In this document: piece by piece, positions 1-5,900 of the stretch
Numbering within the stretch: the first letter of the stretch is position 1
How the letters are laid out: every line of letters starts with the position of its first letter
Source: Actinomycetota bacterium
GTDB taxonomy: Bacteria; Actinomycetota; CADDZG01; WHSQ01
Direction: 5' to 3'
Assembly: GCA_016781115.1 (NCBI GenBank)
Contig: JADDQX010000123.1
Location: 1-6,693 of the forward strand
Length of the DNA stretch: 6,693 bases
Notes under the pieces: generated by a model
The model's input: only the letters and a program-made list of their open reading frames with translations
Told to the model about the DNA's origin: nothing
The model's database searches: none
Position numbers and translations under genes: made by a program

Positions 1-279
1 CTCCGTCACCCGCTGCTCCATCTCCTCCACCTGGTTGCGGAGCGCGCCGTTCTCCTCGCGCAGGTTCGACAGCTCGGCGAGAGAAGAGAAGAACCCGCCG
101 ACGGGCTCGAAGACCGCGGTGATGCCGCGCTGGATCGGCGTCACGATGGCACTGGAGATGTCTTTGGCCCGGTCGAGAGGCCCGCCGGCGTCCTGACGGA
201 AGTCGAGCGTTATGACGAGGATCGACAGAGCGAGGAAAGCGAATAGCAACACCCGTCCTCGCCCGGTTCGGCGATACAT
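1..279 (-). CDS. mreC: Rod shape-determining protein MreC, N-terminal 93 residues (partial)
   Basis: MreC is a membrane-anchored scaffold of the elongasome, working outside the membrane with MreB, MreD, the class B penicillin-binding protein and RodA. The frame opens at ATG 279-277 and stays open to the window edge. Visible in order: a basic start (MYRRTGRGR), one hydrophobic segment at about residues 10-24 (core LLFAFLALSILVIT), a periplasmic-side linker with the typical MreC pattern of a region near PIQRG (residues 49-53), and from about residue 67 a heptad-rich coiled coil (LSNLREENGALRNQVEEMEQ). The conserved beta-barrel domains lie beyond the window. The ATG was chosen because it keeps the positive residues before the membrane helix and has an upstream AGAGGG. 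It sits directly downstream of mreB, the usual partner order. Recognition rests on topology and context as well as sequence, so the name is likely but the gene is incomplete. Confidence 0.9.
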   Translation of the reverse strand, partial: MYRRTGRGRVLLFAFLALSILVITLDFRQDAGGPLDRAKDISSAIVTPIQRGITAVFEPVGGFFSSLAELSNLREENGALRNQVEEMEQRVTE

Positions 280-441
280 GCCTATAGGAACCCTCTTCGC
301 CTTCGCAGAAAACTGGGGGGCGGCCTCGGTTCACCTGGTCGCGAGCGTGGGCCGTCCTGTGAGGTCACTGTAAACCCTGCAACCGGCGAAAAGCTCGCGT
401 TCGCGCCACCTGACCTGCGGCGATGTGGACGGCTGGGTCGC
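280..441 (-). other. mreB-mreC intergenic gap, 162 nt, no gene seen
   Basis: This is the longest non-coding stretch of the window. Read on the minus strand it holds a 7-bp inverted repeat CGCGAGC/GCTCGCG (arms 393-399 and 340-346, 46 nt apart), a run of six C (315-320 on the plus strand is G), and one -10-like hexamer TACAGT (372-367) without a fitting -35 hexamer 16-18 nt before it. No stem followed by a T-run is present after the mreB stop, so I see no classical intrinsic terminator. The gap could carry an mreC promoter or an mRNA-processing site, but the sequence does not prove either. Confidence 0.4.
291..296 (-). promoter_or_regulatory. Putative ribosome binding site of mreC
   Basis: Minus-strand AGAGGG lies 11 nt before the ATG at 279. 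The spacing is longer than the usual 5-9 nt, so initiation may be modest. An 8-bp palindrome CCTATAGG (281-288) lies between this site and the start codon. Confidence 0.5.
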
Positions 442-1473
442 CTAGTGGCGGGTGCTCGACACCAGAACCCGCTTCAGTGCCTCGAACTCCTCCAAGCACC
501 TACCGGAGCCGATGGCGACCGCGATCAGCGGGTCTTCCGCGAGGTGGATGGGCATGCCCGTCTCGTGTTTCAGACGCTCGTCGAGCCCGAGCAGGAGAGC
601 GCCCCCTCCCGCCAGGACGATGCCCTTGTCCATGATGTCGGCGGCGAGCTCCGGCGGAGTCTTGTCGAGGGTGTTCTTCACCGCGTCGACGATCGCATTG
701 ACAGGTTCCTCGATCGCTCTTCGAACCTCTTCCGCAGCGATCACGATGGTCTTCGGGAGACCCGTCACCAGGTCGCGTCCTCGGATCTCCGCCTGTCGTT
801 CCTCCGGGATCGGGAACGCGGACGCGATCGCCATCTTGATCTCCTCCGCGGTGCGTTCGCCGAGCATCAACGAGTACTCCTTCTTGATGTAGTTGATGAT
901 CGACTCGTCCAGCTCGTCGCCCGCGATGCGGATGGACTGGCTCGCGACGATTCCTCCCAGAGAGACGACGGCTACCTCTGTCGTGCCCCCACCGATGTCC
1001 ACGATCATGTTGCCGGTGGGCTCGTGCACCGGAAGACCCGCTCCGATCGCCGCCGCCATCGGCTCTTCGATGATGAAGGCGCTCCGCGCTCCGGCCGAGA
1101 TCGTCGCTTCCTCCACGGCACGCTGCTCGACTCCGGTGATCCCGGACGGGACGCACACGACGACGCGCGGCTTTGCGAGGAAGGTCCTGCGGTGCACCTT
1201 CTGGATGAAGTAACGAAGCATCTTCTCCGTCACGTCGAAATCGGCGATGACGCCGTCCTTCAGAGGGCGGATCGCGACGATGTGAGCAGGGGTGCGCCCG
1301 ATCATGCGTTTCGCCTCGGCCCCCACGGCAAGGATCGCCCCGGTCTTCGTGTTGATGGCAACCACGGACGGCTCGTTCAACAAGATGCCGCGACCTCGGA
1401 CGTACACGACGGTGTTCGCCGTGCCCAGGTCGACCGCCATGTCCCGGCCGATGAACTGGAACATGTTGCTCAT
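442..1473 (-). CDS. mreB: Rod shape-determining protein MreB (bacterial actin homologue)
   Basis: MreB polymerises as membrane-bound antiparallel filaments that direct lateral cell-wall synthesis in rod-shaped cells. The product is 343 residues, the normal length. The actin-fold nucleotide signatures are all present: phosphate-1 DLGTANT (residues 15-21), phosphate-2 VDIGGGTTEVAV (158-169), and the adenosine motif GIVLAGGGALL (284-294). The conserved stretches VPSGITGVEQRAV and EEPMAAAIGAGLPV are intact as well. The start was placed at ATG 1473-1471 because AGGAG lies 7 nt upstream and the protein then begins MSNMFQFIGRDMAVDLG, as in relatives. The frame stays open further upstream to a TTG at 1518, which would add 15 unconserved residues and is unlikely. 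It follows ndk by 69 nt and precedes mreC by 162 nt. Context (mreC next) separates it from DnaK-like or sporulation Mbl-type paralogues only partly, so Mbl/MreB distinction within the family is not certain. Confidence 0.96.
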   Translation of the reverse strand: MSNMFQFIGRDMAVDLGTANTVVYVRGRGILLNEPSVVAINTKTGAILAVGAEAKRMIGRTPAHIVAIRPLKDGVIADFDVTEKMLRYFIQKVHRRTFLAKPRVVVCVPSGITGVEQRAVEEATISAGARSAFIIEEPMAAAIGAGLPVHEPTGNMIVDIGGGTTEVAVVSLGGIVASQSIRIAGDELDESIINYIKKEYSLMLGERTAEEIKMAIASAFPIPEERQAEIRGRDLVTGLPKTIVIAAEEVRRAIEEPVNAIVDAVKNTLDKTPPELAADIMDKGIVLAGGGALLLGLDERLKHETGMPIHLAEDPLIAVAIGSGRCLEEFEALKRVLVSSTRH

Positions 1474-1480
1474 ACCGTTG

Positions 1481-1485
1481 CTCCT
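1481..1485 (-). promoter_or_regulatory. Ribosome binding site of mreB
   Basis: Minus-strand AGGAG lies 7 nt before ATG 1473. It decides this start over the upstream in-frame TTG at 1518, which has no comparable site. Confidence 0.8.
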
Positions 1486-1524
1486 GAGCTGGGCGTCGGG
1501 TTGTGAGGCTGAAGTCAACCCTAG

Positions 1525-1540
1525 CCGCTCACCGGAGCGG
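1525..1540 (-). terminator. Stem-loop just after ndk, without a U-tract (possible weak terminator or processing site)
   Basis: A perfect 6-bp stem, CCGCTC-CGGT-GAGCGG, begins 2 nt after the ndk stop codon. Flanking CTAG on both sides can extend the pairing across a 2-nt bulge. The sequence that follows in the transcript (CTAGGGTTGACT) has no T-run, so it is not a classical intrinsic terminator. Actinobacterial terminators often lack a strong U-tract, so partial termination or 3'-end stabilisation of the upstream mRNA is possible. The structure is seen; the function is inferred. Confidence 0.35.
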
Positions 1541-1542
1541 AC

Positions 1543-1950
1543 CTAGCCGAAGAAGAGGTTCACCTCTCGTTCGGCCGACCCCGGAGAGTCCGAGCCGTGC
1601 ACGATGTTCTCGCCGATCACGGTCGCGAGGTCACCGCGGATAGAACCGGGCGTCGCCTCGAGTGGGTTGGTCGCGCCCATGAGCTGGCGCATCCCCGCGA
1701 CGGCATCGGGTCCCTCGACGACCATCGCGACGACGGGGCCGGAGGTGATGAAGGCGACGAGCTCGCCGAAGAACGGTCTCTCGACGTGCTCTGCGTAATG
1801 CTTCTTCGCCAAGGTCTCGTCGATCGTGAACAGCTTCATCTCGCGGATCTCGTATCCCTTGGCCTCGATCCGTCTGATGACCTCTCCCGCGAGGCGCCGC
1901 CGGACCCCATCCGGCTTCACCATGATGAACGTTCGCTGGTTGTCGGGCAT
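1543..1950 (-). CDS. ndk: Nucleoside diphosphate kinase
   Basis: Ndk transfers the gamma phosphate of an NTP to an NDP through a phosphohistidine intermediate, balancing cytosolic NTP and dNTP pools. The product has 135 residues, a full-length bacterial Ndk, and its numbering matches the family closely: Lys12 in the KPD motif, Tyr52, Phe60, Arg88, Thr94, Arg105, Asn115 and the catalytic His118 in NIVHGSDS, followed by Ser120 and Glu129. All active-site residues are therefore present. The ATG at 1950 is preceded by AGGAGG 11 nt upstream. It lies 30 nt after folC and is followed at once by a stem-loop. Placement between folC and mreB is the usual actinobacterial order. No anomaly is seen, and identification is essentially certain. 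Confidence 0.98.
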   Translation of the reverse strand: MPDNQRTFIMVKPDGVRRRLAGEVIRRIEAKGYEIREMKLFTIDETLAKKHYAEHVERPFFGELVAFITSGPVVAMVVEGPDAVAGMRQLMGATNPLEATPGSIRGDLATVIGENIVHGSDSPGSAEREVNLFFG

Positions 1951-1961
1951 GAGAAGACCTA

Positions 1962-1986
1962 CCTCCTGATCGGTTGTAGCTCAGGA
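1962..1986 (-). promoter_or_regulatory. ndk ribosome binding site, partly inside a stem formed with the folC stop region
   Basis: Minus-strand AGGAGG (1967-1962) is the ndk Shine-Dalgarno sequence, 11 nt before the ATG. Its first four bases belong to TCAGGA (1969-1964), which can pair with TCCTGA (1986-1981) across an 11-nt loop. The left arm contains the folC TGA stop. A ribosome ending folC translation would open this stem, so it could couple ndk translation to folC. The binding site is well supported; the coupling role is inference from a short 6-bp stem. Confidence 0.6.
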
Positions 1987-3282
1987 CCGTAGCAGGTGCC
2001 CTCTCGCCTCCCCCACGACGTAGTGCGAGCCGGTGACGCAGACCAAGTCGTTCGGACCAGCTTCCGCGAAGGCGGCCGCCAGCGCGCGCTCGACGTCGGG
2101 AGCAGACGTGGATGGACATCCGATCTCGGCCGCAGCGGCCTCGAGGGCCGCGACGGCAGCAGAACGCGAGAACCGCGGCTCCGTGAAGATGATCGCGCTC
2201 GGCACCCGCGTCATCTCGGCGATCATCCCGCGGTGATCCTTGTCTTTGAGGATGCCGACGACGAACACGACGCGCTCGAACGCGAAAGCTTCGGACAGGC
2301 TCACGACGAGCGCAGAGACACCGTCGGGGTTGTGCGCGACGTCCAGCACGAGCGGGATGCCGTCCTCGCGCCCGGTCTTGAGCGTCTCTAAGCGGCCGGG
2401 CGCCGACACGCCGGCGAAGCCATCCGCGACCACCTGATCGTCCAACGTCCCCGCCGGAAGGAAGCAGGTCACGGCCTCGAGCGCCGTGAGCGCGTTCACC
2501 CCCTGGTGGCTTCCGTGGAGCGGCAGGAAGAGCCCGTCGTAGGACCGGCTGCTCGTGCGCAGCGACAGGTAGCGTCCGCCGAAAGCAAGCTTGTTCTCGA
2601 CCACCGAGAAGTCGCGGGCGAGGACATTCATCTGGTTGTCGCCCGCAGCCGCTCGGATGATCGCCAACATCTCGGGATCGCGCTCCGCGGTCACGACCAC
2701 GCTCTCGCGTTTGATGATGCCCGCTTTCTCTTTCGCTATCGAGGCGCGATCGCCGAGAAGCTCGGTGTGGTCCAACCCGATGTTGGTTATCACGGCGACC
2801 GCGGAATCGATGACGTTGGTCGCGTCCCAGAGCCCGCCTAGCCCCACCTCGACGACGGCGACGTCGACCGGAGTGTCGGCGGCCCAGAGGAAGAACAAAG
2901 CTGTCATGAGCTCGAAATAGGTGAGTGGTTCTCCCAGACGCTCCTCGGTCGCGCTGAGGTAAGGCAACAGGTGGTCGAAGGTCTCGCCGAACACGTCTTC
3001 GCCGATGGGCTCTCCGTTCAGCGCGATGCGCTCGGTCATCGACGTCAGATGCGGCGACGTGTAGGTGCCGACCTTCAGTCCGGTAGCCACCAGCAACGAT
3101 GTGGCTATCTTCGCGACCGACGTCTTTCCGTTGGTGCCGGTCACGTGTATCGCGGACGTGCGTCTCTCTGGATGATCGAGCGCCTCCAGGAGAGCCTCGA
3201 TGCGGTGCATCGACGGAGACATCGATTTCATCGCATCGATCCCGAGCGCGTTCAGGTGCGCTTCGGCATCGGCGTAGGCCAC
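1981..3282 (-). CDS. folC: Folylpolyglutamate synthase / dihydrofolate synthase (Mur ligase family)
   Basis: FolC adds glutamate to dihydropteroate and/or to tetrahydrofolates using ATP, in the cytosol, which makes active folates and retains them. The product is 433 residues, normal for the family. Visible motifs: P-loop HVTGTNGKTSV (residues 46-56), the loop YTSPHL (74-79) with ERI following, VVEVGLGG with the Mg-binding Glu145, NIGLDHTELLG with His172, and AKEKAGI with Lys186, equivalent to the carbamylated lysine of E. coli FolC. The C-terminal domain has LDVAHNPDGV (His317) and the closing motif GSHYVVGEA. The motif GGLWDATN, with Trp rather than the GRLDATN of many bacteria, resembles actinobacterial FolC as I recall it. 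The start is GTG 3282, with GGAGG 6 nt upstream; an in-frame TTG at 3288 abuts that site and is less likely. The gap to the valS stop is 2 nt, implying coupled translation. Whether it has both activities or one cannot be decided from motifs alone. Confidence 0.95.
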   Translation of the reverse strand: MAYADAEAHLNALGIDAMKSMSPSMHRIEALLEALDHPERRTSAIHVTGTNGKTSVAKIATSLLVATGLKVGTYTSPHLTSMTERIALNGEPIGEDVFGETFDHLLPYLSATEERLGEPLTYFELMTALFFLWAADTPVDVAVVEVGLGGLWDATNVIDSAVAVITNIGLDHTELLGDRASIAKEKAGIIKRESVVVTAERDPEMLAIIRAAAGDNQMNVLARDFSVVENKLAFGGRYLSLRTSSRSYDGLFLPLHGSHQGVNALTALEAVTCFLPAGTLDDQVVADGFAGVSAPGRLETLKTGREDGIPLVLDVAHNPDGVSALVVSLSEAFAFERVVFVVGILKDKDHRGMIAEMTRVPSAIIFTEPRFSRSAAVAALEAAAAEIGCPSTSAPDVERALAAAFAEAGPNDLVCVTGSHYVVGEARGHLLRS

Positions 3283-3284
3283 CG

Positions 3285-5900
3285 TCAACCTCCGAGCGCT
3301 TCGAGCTGTGACTGGAGCTTGGCGCGGGTCTGCTGGTGCTCTTCGAGCTTCACCCGCTCTTTCGCGACCACGGCTTCCGGAGCCTTCGCCACGAACGAGT
3401 CGTTGCGGAGCTTGCCGTCCGCCCGACGGATCTCGGCCTCGACCTCCGCCAGCTTGTCCTGCAGCCGCTTGCGCTCGACCTCCGGATCGACCAGCCCGCC
3501 CAGATCGATCGAGATCTCGATGCCCGCCGCGGTCACGGACCTCGCGGCCCCCCCAGCAGGCGGTAAGCCGTCTACGAGACTGAGGCCGTCGAGGCGCGCC
3601 AGGGCCTCGATCGAGTCGCTCATCGCTTCCATCTCGGCCTCGAACTCCCCCGCGACGAGCGCGGCCGGCACCCGCTTGCCCTGCGGGATCCCCTGTTCGA
3701 TCTTCAGACGCCGTATTGACGTCACGACGTCTTGGACCCGCTCCATCAGCTCCTCGACGCCGAGGTCGCGCCGGTCCGTCGGTTGCGGCCACTCCGCACG
3801 CATGATCGACCCCGCGCCCGGACGTAGCCGCTGCCACAGCTCTTCGGTGATGAACGGCATCACCGGGTGTAGAACCCGAAGGATCCGGTCGAGCACCTGC
3901 ACCAGGACGGGCGCGGCAGCCTCCGGTCGCAGCTTGGAGAGCTCGATGTACCAGTCACAGAACTCGCTCCAGATGAAGCGATACAGATCGCGCATCGCCT
4001 CGCCGAAGTTGTAGACACTGAGCTGAGACTCGACCTCCGTCAGTGTGTGGTCGAGCCGAGACAGGATCCAGCGGTCCTCGATCGAGAGCGCTTCGGGTGA
4101 GGGCAGTTCCGGACGCGCTTCTCCCAGCGACGAGAGCACGAAGCGCGACGCGTTCCAGAGCTTGTTGGCGAAGTTGCGTGAATCCTGGATGCGTTCCTCG
4201 GACACCTTCATGTCGTTTCCGGGGATCGACGCGAACGCGAGGGAGAACCGAAGAGCGTCGGCGCCGTAGCGAGAGATCATGTCCAGCGGATCGATCACGT
4301 TCCCGAGCGACTTGGACATCTTCTTGCCCTCGCCGTCGCGCACGATCCCGTGGATGAAGACGTCCTGGAACGGAACGTCCTTCATGAAGTAGAGGCCGGA
4401 CATCACCATGCGAGCGACCCACAGATACAAGATCTCGTAGCCCGTGACCATGACGGACGTGGGATAGAAGAAGTCGAGATCGGCCGTCTCGTCGGGCCAA
4501 CCGAGCGTCGAGAACGGCCACAGCTGCGAGGAGAACCAGGTGTCGAGGACGTCGGTGTCCTGGCGGACGTTGCTGGAAGAGCACTTCTCGCAGACGTCGG
4601 CGTCTTCCATCGAAGCAAAGACGGCATCGCAGTCGTCGCAGTACCAAACCGGGATCCGGTGCCCCCACCAGATCTGGCGAGAGATGCACCAGTCGCGGAT
4701 GTTCGCGAGCCAGTCCATGTATGACTTCTCGAAGCGTTTGGGCTCGAAACGCATGCGCCCCTCGCGAACCACGTTCATCGCGGGTTTCGCCAGCGGCTCC
4801 ATGCGCACGAACCATTGCAGCGAGAGCCACGGCTCGACCTCCGTGTGGCAGCGATAGCAGTGACCGACCGAATGGACGTACGGGCGTTCCACGGCATCGA
4901 CGAGCCCCAGCGGATCGAGTTCCTCTAGAACGGCCCGACGCGCCTCGTAGCGGTCGAGGCCCTGGAACCTGCCGCCGTTCTCGTTCACGTGAGCGGTTCC
5001 ATTGAAGATGTTGATCTTCTCTAGACCCTGTCGCTCACCCATCTCGAAGTCGAGTGGATCGTGCGCGGGCGTTGCCTTGACCGCACCCGTTCCGAACTCC
5101 AGGTCGACGCCCTCGTCGGCCACGATCGGCATGTCGCGCTCCGGGAAGAACGGGTGCCTCACCCGCTTCCCCACGAGATCGCGATACCGCTCGTCGTCCG
5201 GGTGCACGAAGATCCCAGTGTCGCCCAGCATCGTCTCCATACGGGTCGTGGCCACCGCGATGGACCCGGTGCCATCCGCCAGCTCGTACCGGAATGTCAC
5301 CAACTCGCCCGGGACGTCTTCGTGCTCGACCTCGATATCCGACAGCGCGGTCTCGCAGCGCGGGCACCAGTTGATGATCCGGTTACCGCGATAGATGAGG
5401 CCGTCGTCGAACCAGCGCACGAACACCGCTCGCACCGCGCGGGACAACCCCTCGTCCATCGTGAACCGCTCCCGCGTCCAGTCGCAGGCGTCACCGAGCT
5501 GCCGCATCTGGTCGAGGATCCGGCCGCCATACTCGTGTTTCCACTCCCACACCCGCTGCACGAACGCGTCGCGCCCGAGCTGGTGTCTGTCCGTGCCCTC
5601 TTTCTTCAGCTCGCGCTCGACCACGTTCTGCGTCGCGATCCCGGCGTGGTCGGTCCCCGGCAGCCACAGCGCCTCTTGCCCCTGCATCCGGGCCCGACGG
5701 GTGAGCGCGTCCATCAGCGTGTGCCCAAGCGCATGGCCCATGTGAAGAGCCCCCGTCACGTTCGGAGGAGGCAGGACGATCGTGTACGGGCTCTGGGCGC
5801 TCGATGAGTCCGCCCGGAACAGGTCCGCCTTCTCCCACTCCTCGTACCAGCGGCGCTCTATGTCCTCGGGTTGATAAGCCTTCGGCAGACCATCTGTCAT
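3285..5900 (-). CDS. valS: Valyl-tRNA synthetase (valine--tRNA ligase)
   Basis: ValRS charges tRNA-Val with valine in the cytosol and hydrolyses mischarged threonine. The product is 871 residues, full length for a class Ia ValRS. Domain order: catalytic Rossmann fold with HMGH (residues 53-56), editing (CP1) domain, second half of the catalytic site with KMSKS (527-531), anticodon-binding helical domain, and a C-terminal coiled-coil arm (about 808-871). In the editing pocket Arg220, Phe269, Lys275, Thr277, Asp281 and Asp284 match the residues known from Thermus thermophilus ValRS, so proofreading should be intact. Two probable zinc sites are visible: Cys179/Cys182 with Cys348/Cys351, and Cys421/Cys424/Cys437/Cys440. 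The motif IRDWCISRQIWWGHRIPVW is typical of ValRS. The ATG at 5900 overlaps the previous stop (ATGA) with only a weak Shine-Dalgarno sequence, pointing to translational coupling. The frame continues upstream without a stop, but that part is a shadow of the DUF3352 gene. No T-box leader is possible immediately upstream. Confidence 0.98.
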   Translation of the reverse strand: MTDGLPKAYQPEDIERRWYEEWEKADLFRADSSSAQSPYTIVLPPPNVTGALHMGHALGHTLMDALTRRARMQGQEALWLPGTDHAGIATQNVVERELKKEGTDRHQLGRDAFVQRVWEWKHEYGGRILDQMRQLGDACDWTRERFTMDEGLSRAVRAVFVRWFDDGLIYRGNRIINWCPRCETALSDIEVEHEDVPGELVTFRYELADGTGSIAVATTRMETMLGDTGIFVHPDDERYRDLVGKRVRHPFFPERDMPIVADEGVDLEFGTGAVKATPAHDPLDFEMGERQGLEKINIFNGTAHVNENGGRFQGLDRYEARRAVLEELDPLGLVDAVERPYVHSVGHCYRCHTEVEPWLSLQWFVRMEPLAKPAMNVVREGRMRFEPKRFEKSYMDWLANIRDWCISRQIWWGHRIPVWYCDDCDAVFASMEDADVCEKCSSSNVRQDTDVLDTWFSSQLWPFSTLGWPDETADLDFFYPTSVMVTGYEILYLWVARMVMSGLYFMKDVPFQDVFIHGIVRDGEGKKMSKSLGNVIDPLDMISRYGADALRFSLAFASIPGNDMKVSEERIQDSRNFANKLWNASRFVLSSLGEARPELPSPEALSIEDRWILSRLDHTLTEVESQLSVYNFGEAMRDLYRFIWSEFCDWYIELSKLRPEAAAPVLVQVLDRILRVLHPVMPFITEELWQRLRPGAGSIMRAEWPQPTDRRDLGVEELMERVQDVVTSIRRLKIEQGIPQGKRVPAALVAGEFEAEMEAMSDSIEALARLDGLSLVDGLPPAGGAARSVTAAGIEISIDLGGLVDPEVERKRLQDKLAEVEAEIRRADGKLRNDSFVAKAPEAVVAKERVKLEEHQQTRAKLQSQLEALGG
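3289..3293 (-). promoter_or_regulatory. Ribosome binding site of folC, inside the valS coding end
   Basis: Minus-strand GGAGG is formed by the last two glycine codons of valS and sits 6 nt before GTG 3282. This spacing selects the GTG over the TTG at 3288. A ribosome ending valS at TGA 3287-3285 is positioned to restart here. Confidence 0.75.
5897..5900 (-). promoter_or_regulatory. ATGA stop/start overlap coupling the DUF3352-like gene to valS
   Basis: The four bases ATGA contain the valS ATG and the TGA stop of the preceding gene. The 15 nt before the ATG (CGTGATCGGCGTGCC) hold no good Shine-Dalgarno sequence, so valS probably depends on re-initiation by ribosomes finishing the upstream gene. 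Confidence 0.7.

Noticed and set aside
281..288. Palindrome CCTATAGG next to the mreC start as an operator
   Set aside because: Eight bases are too short to claim a binding site, and no second copy occurs nearby.
445..1506. Long plus-strand open frame of 353 codons opposite mreB
   Set aside because: It is the antisense shadow of a highly conserved gene in GC-rich DNA. The product is Arg/Asp/His-rich low-complexity sequence with no recognisable domain and no ribosome binding site.
1513..1518. TTGACT as a -35 box for an mreB promoter
   Set aside because: No TAnnnT hexamer lies 16-18 nt downstream on the minus strand, so there is no paired -10.
3283..3837. In-frame upstream extension of folC to about 3837
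   Set aside because: This stretch is the valS coiled-coil coding region read in another frame. FolC homology begins at the GTG at 3282, which has a good ribosome binding site.
2971..4014. Plus-strand open frame of 347 codons opposite the folC/valS junction
   Set aside because: The predicted protein is rich in Ser and Arg, resembles no family, and spans two well-identified minus-strand genes.
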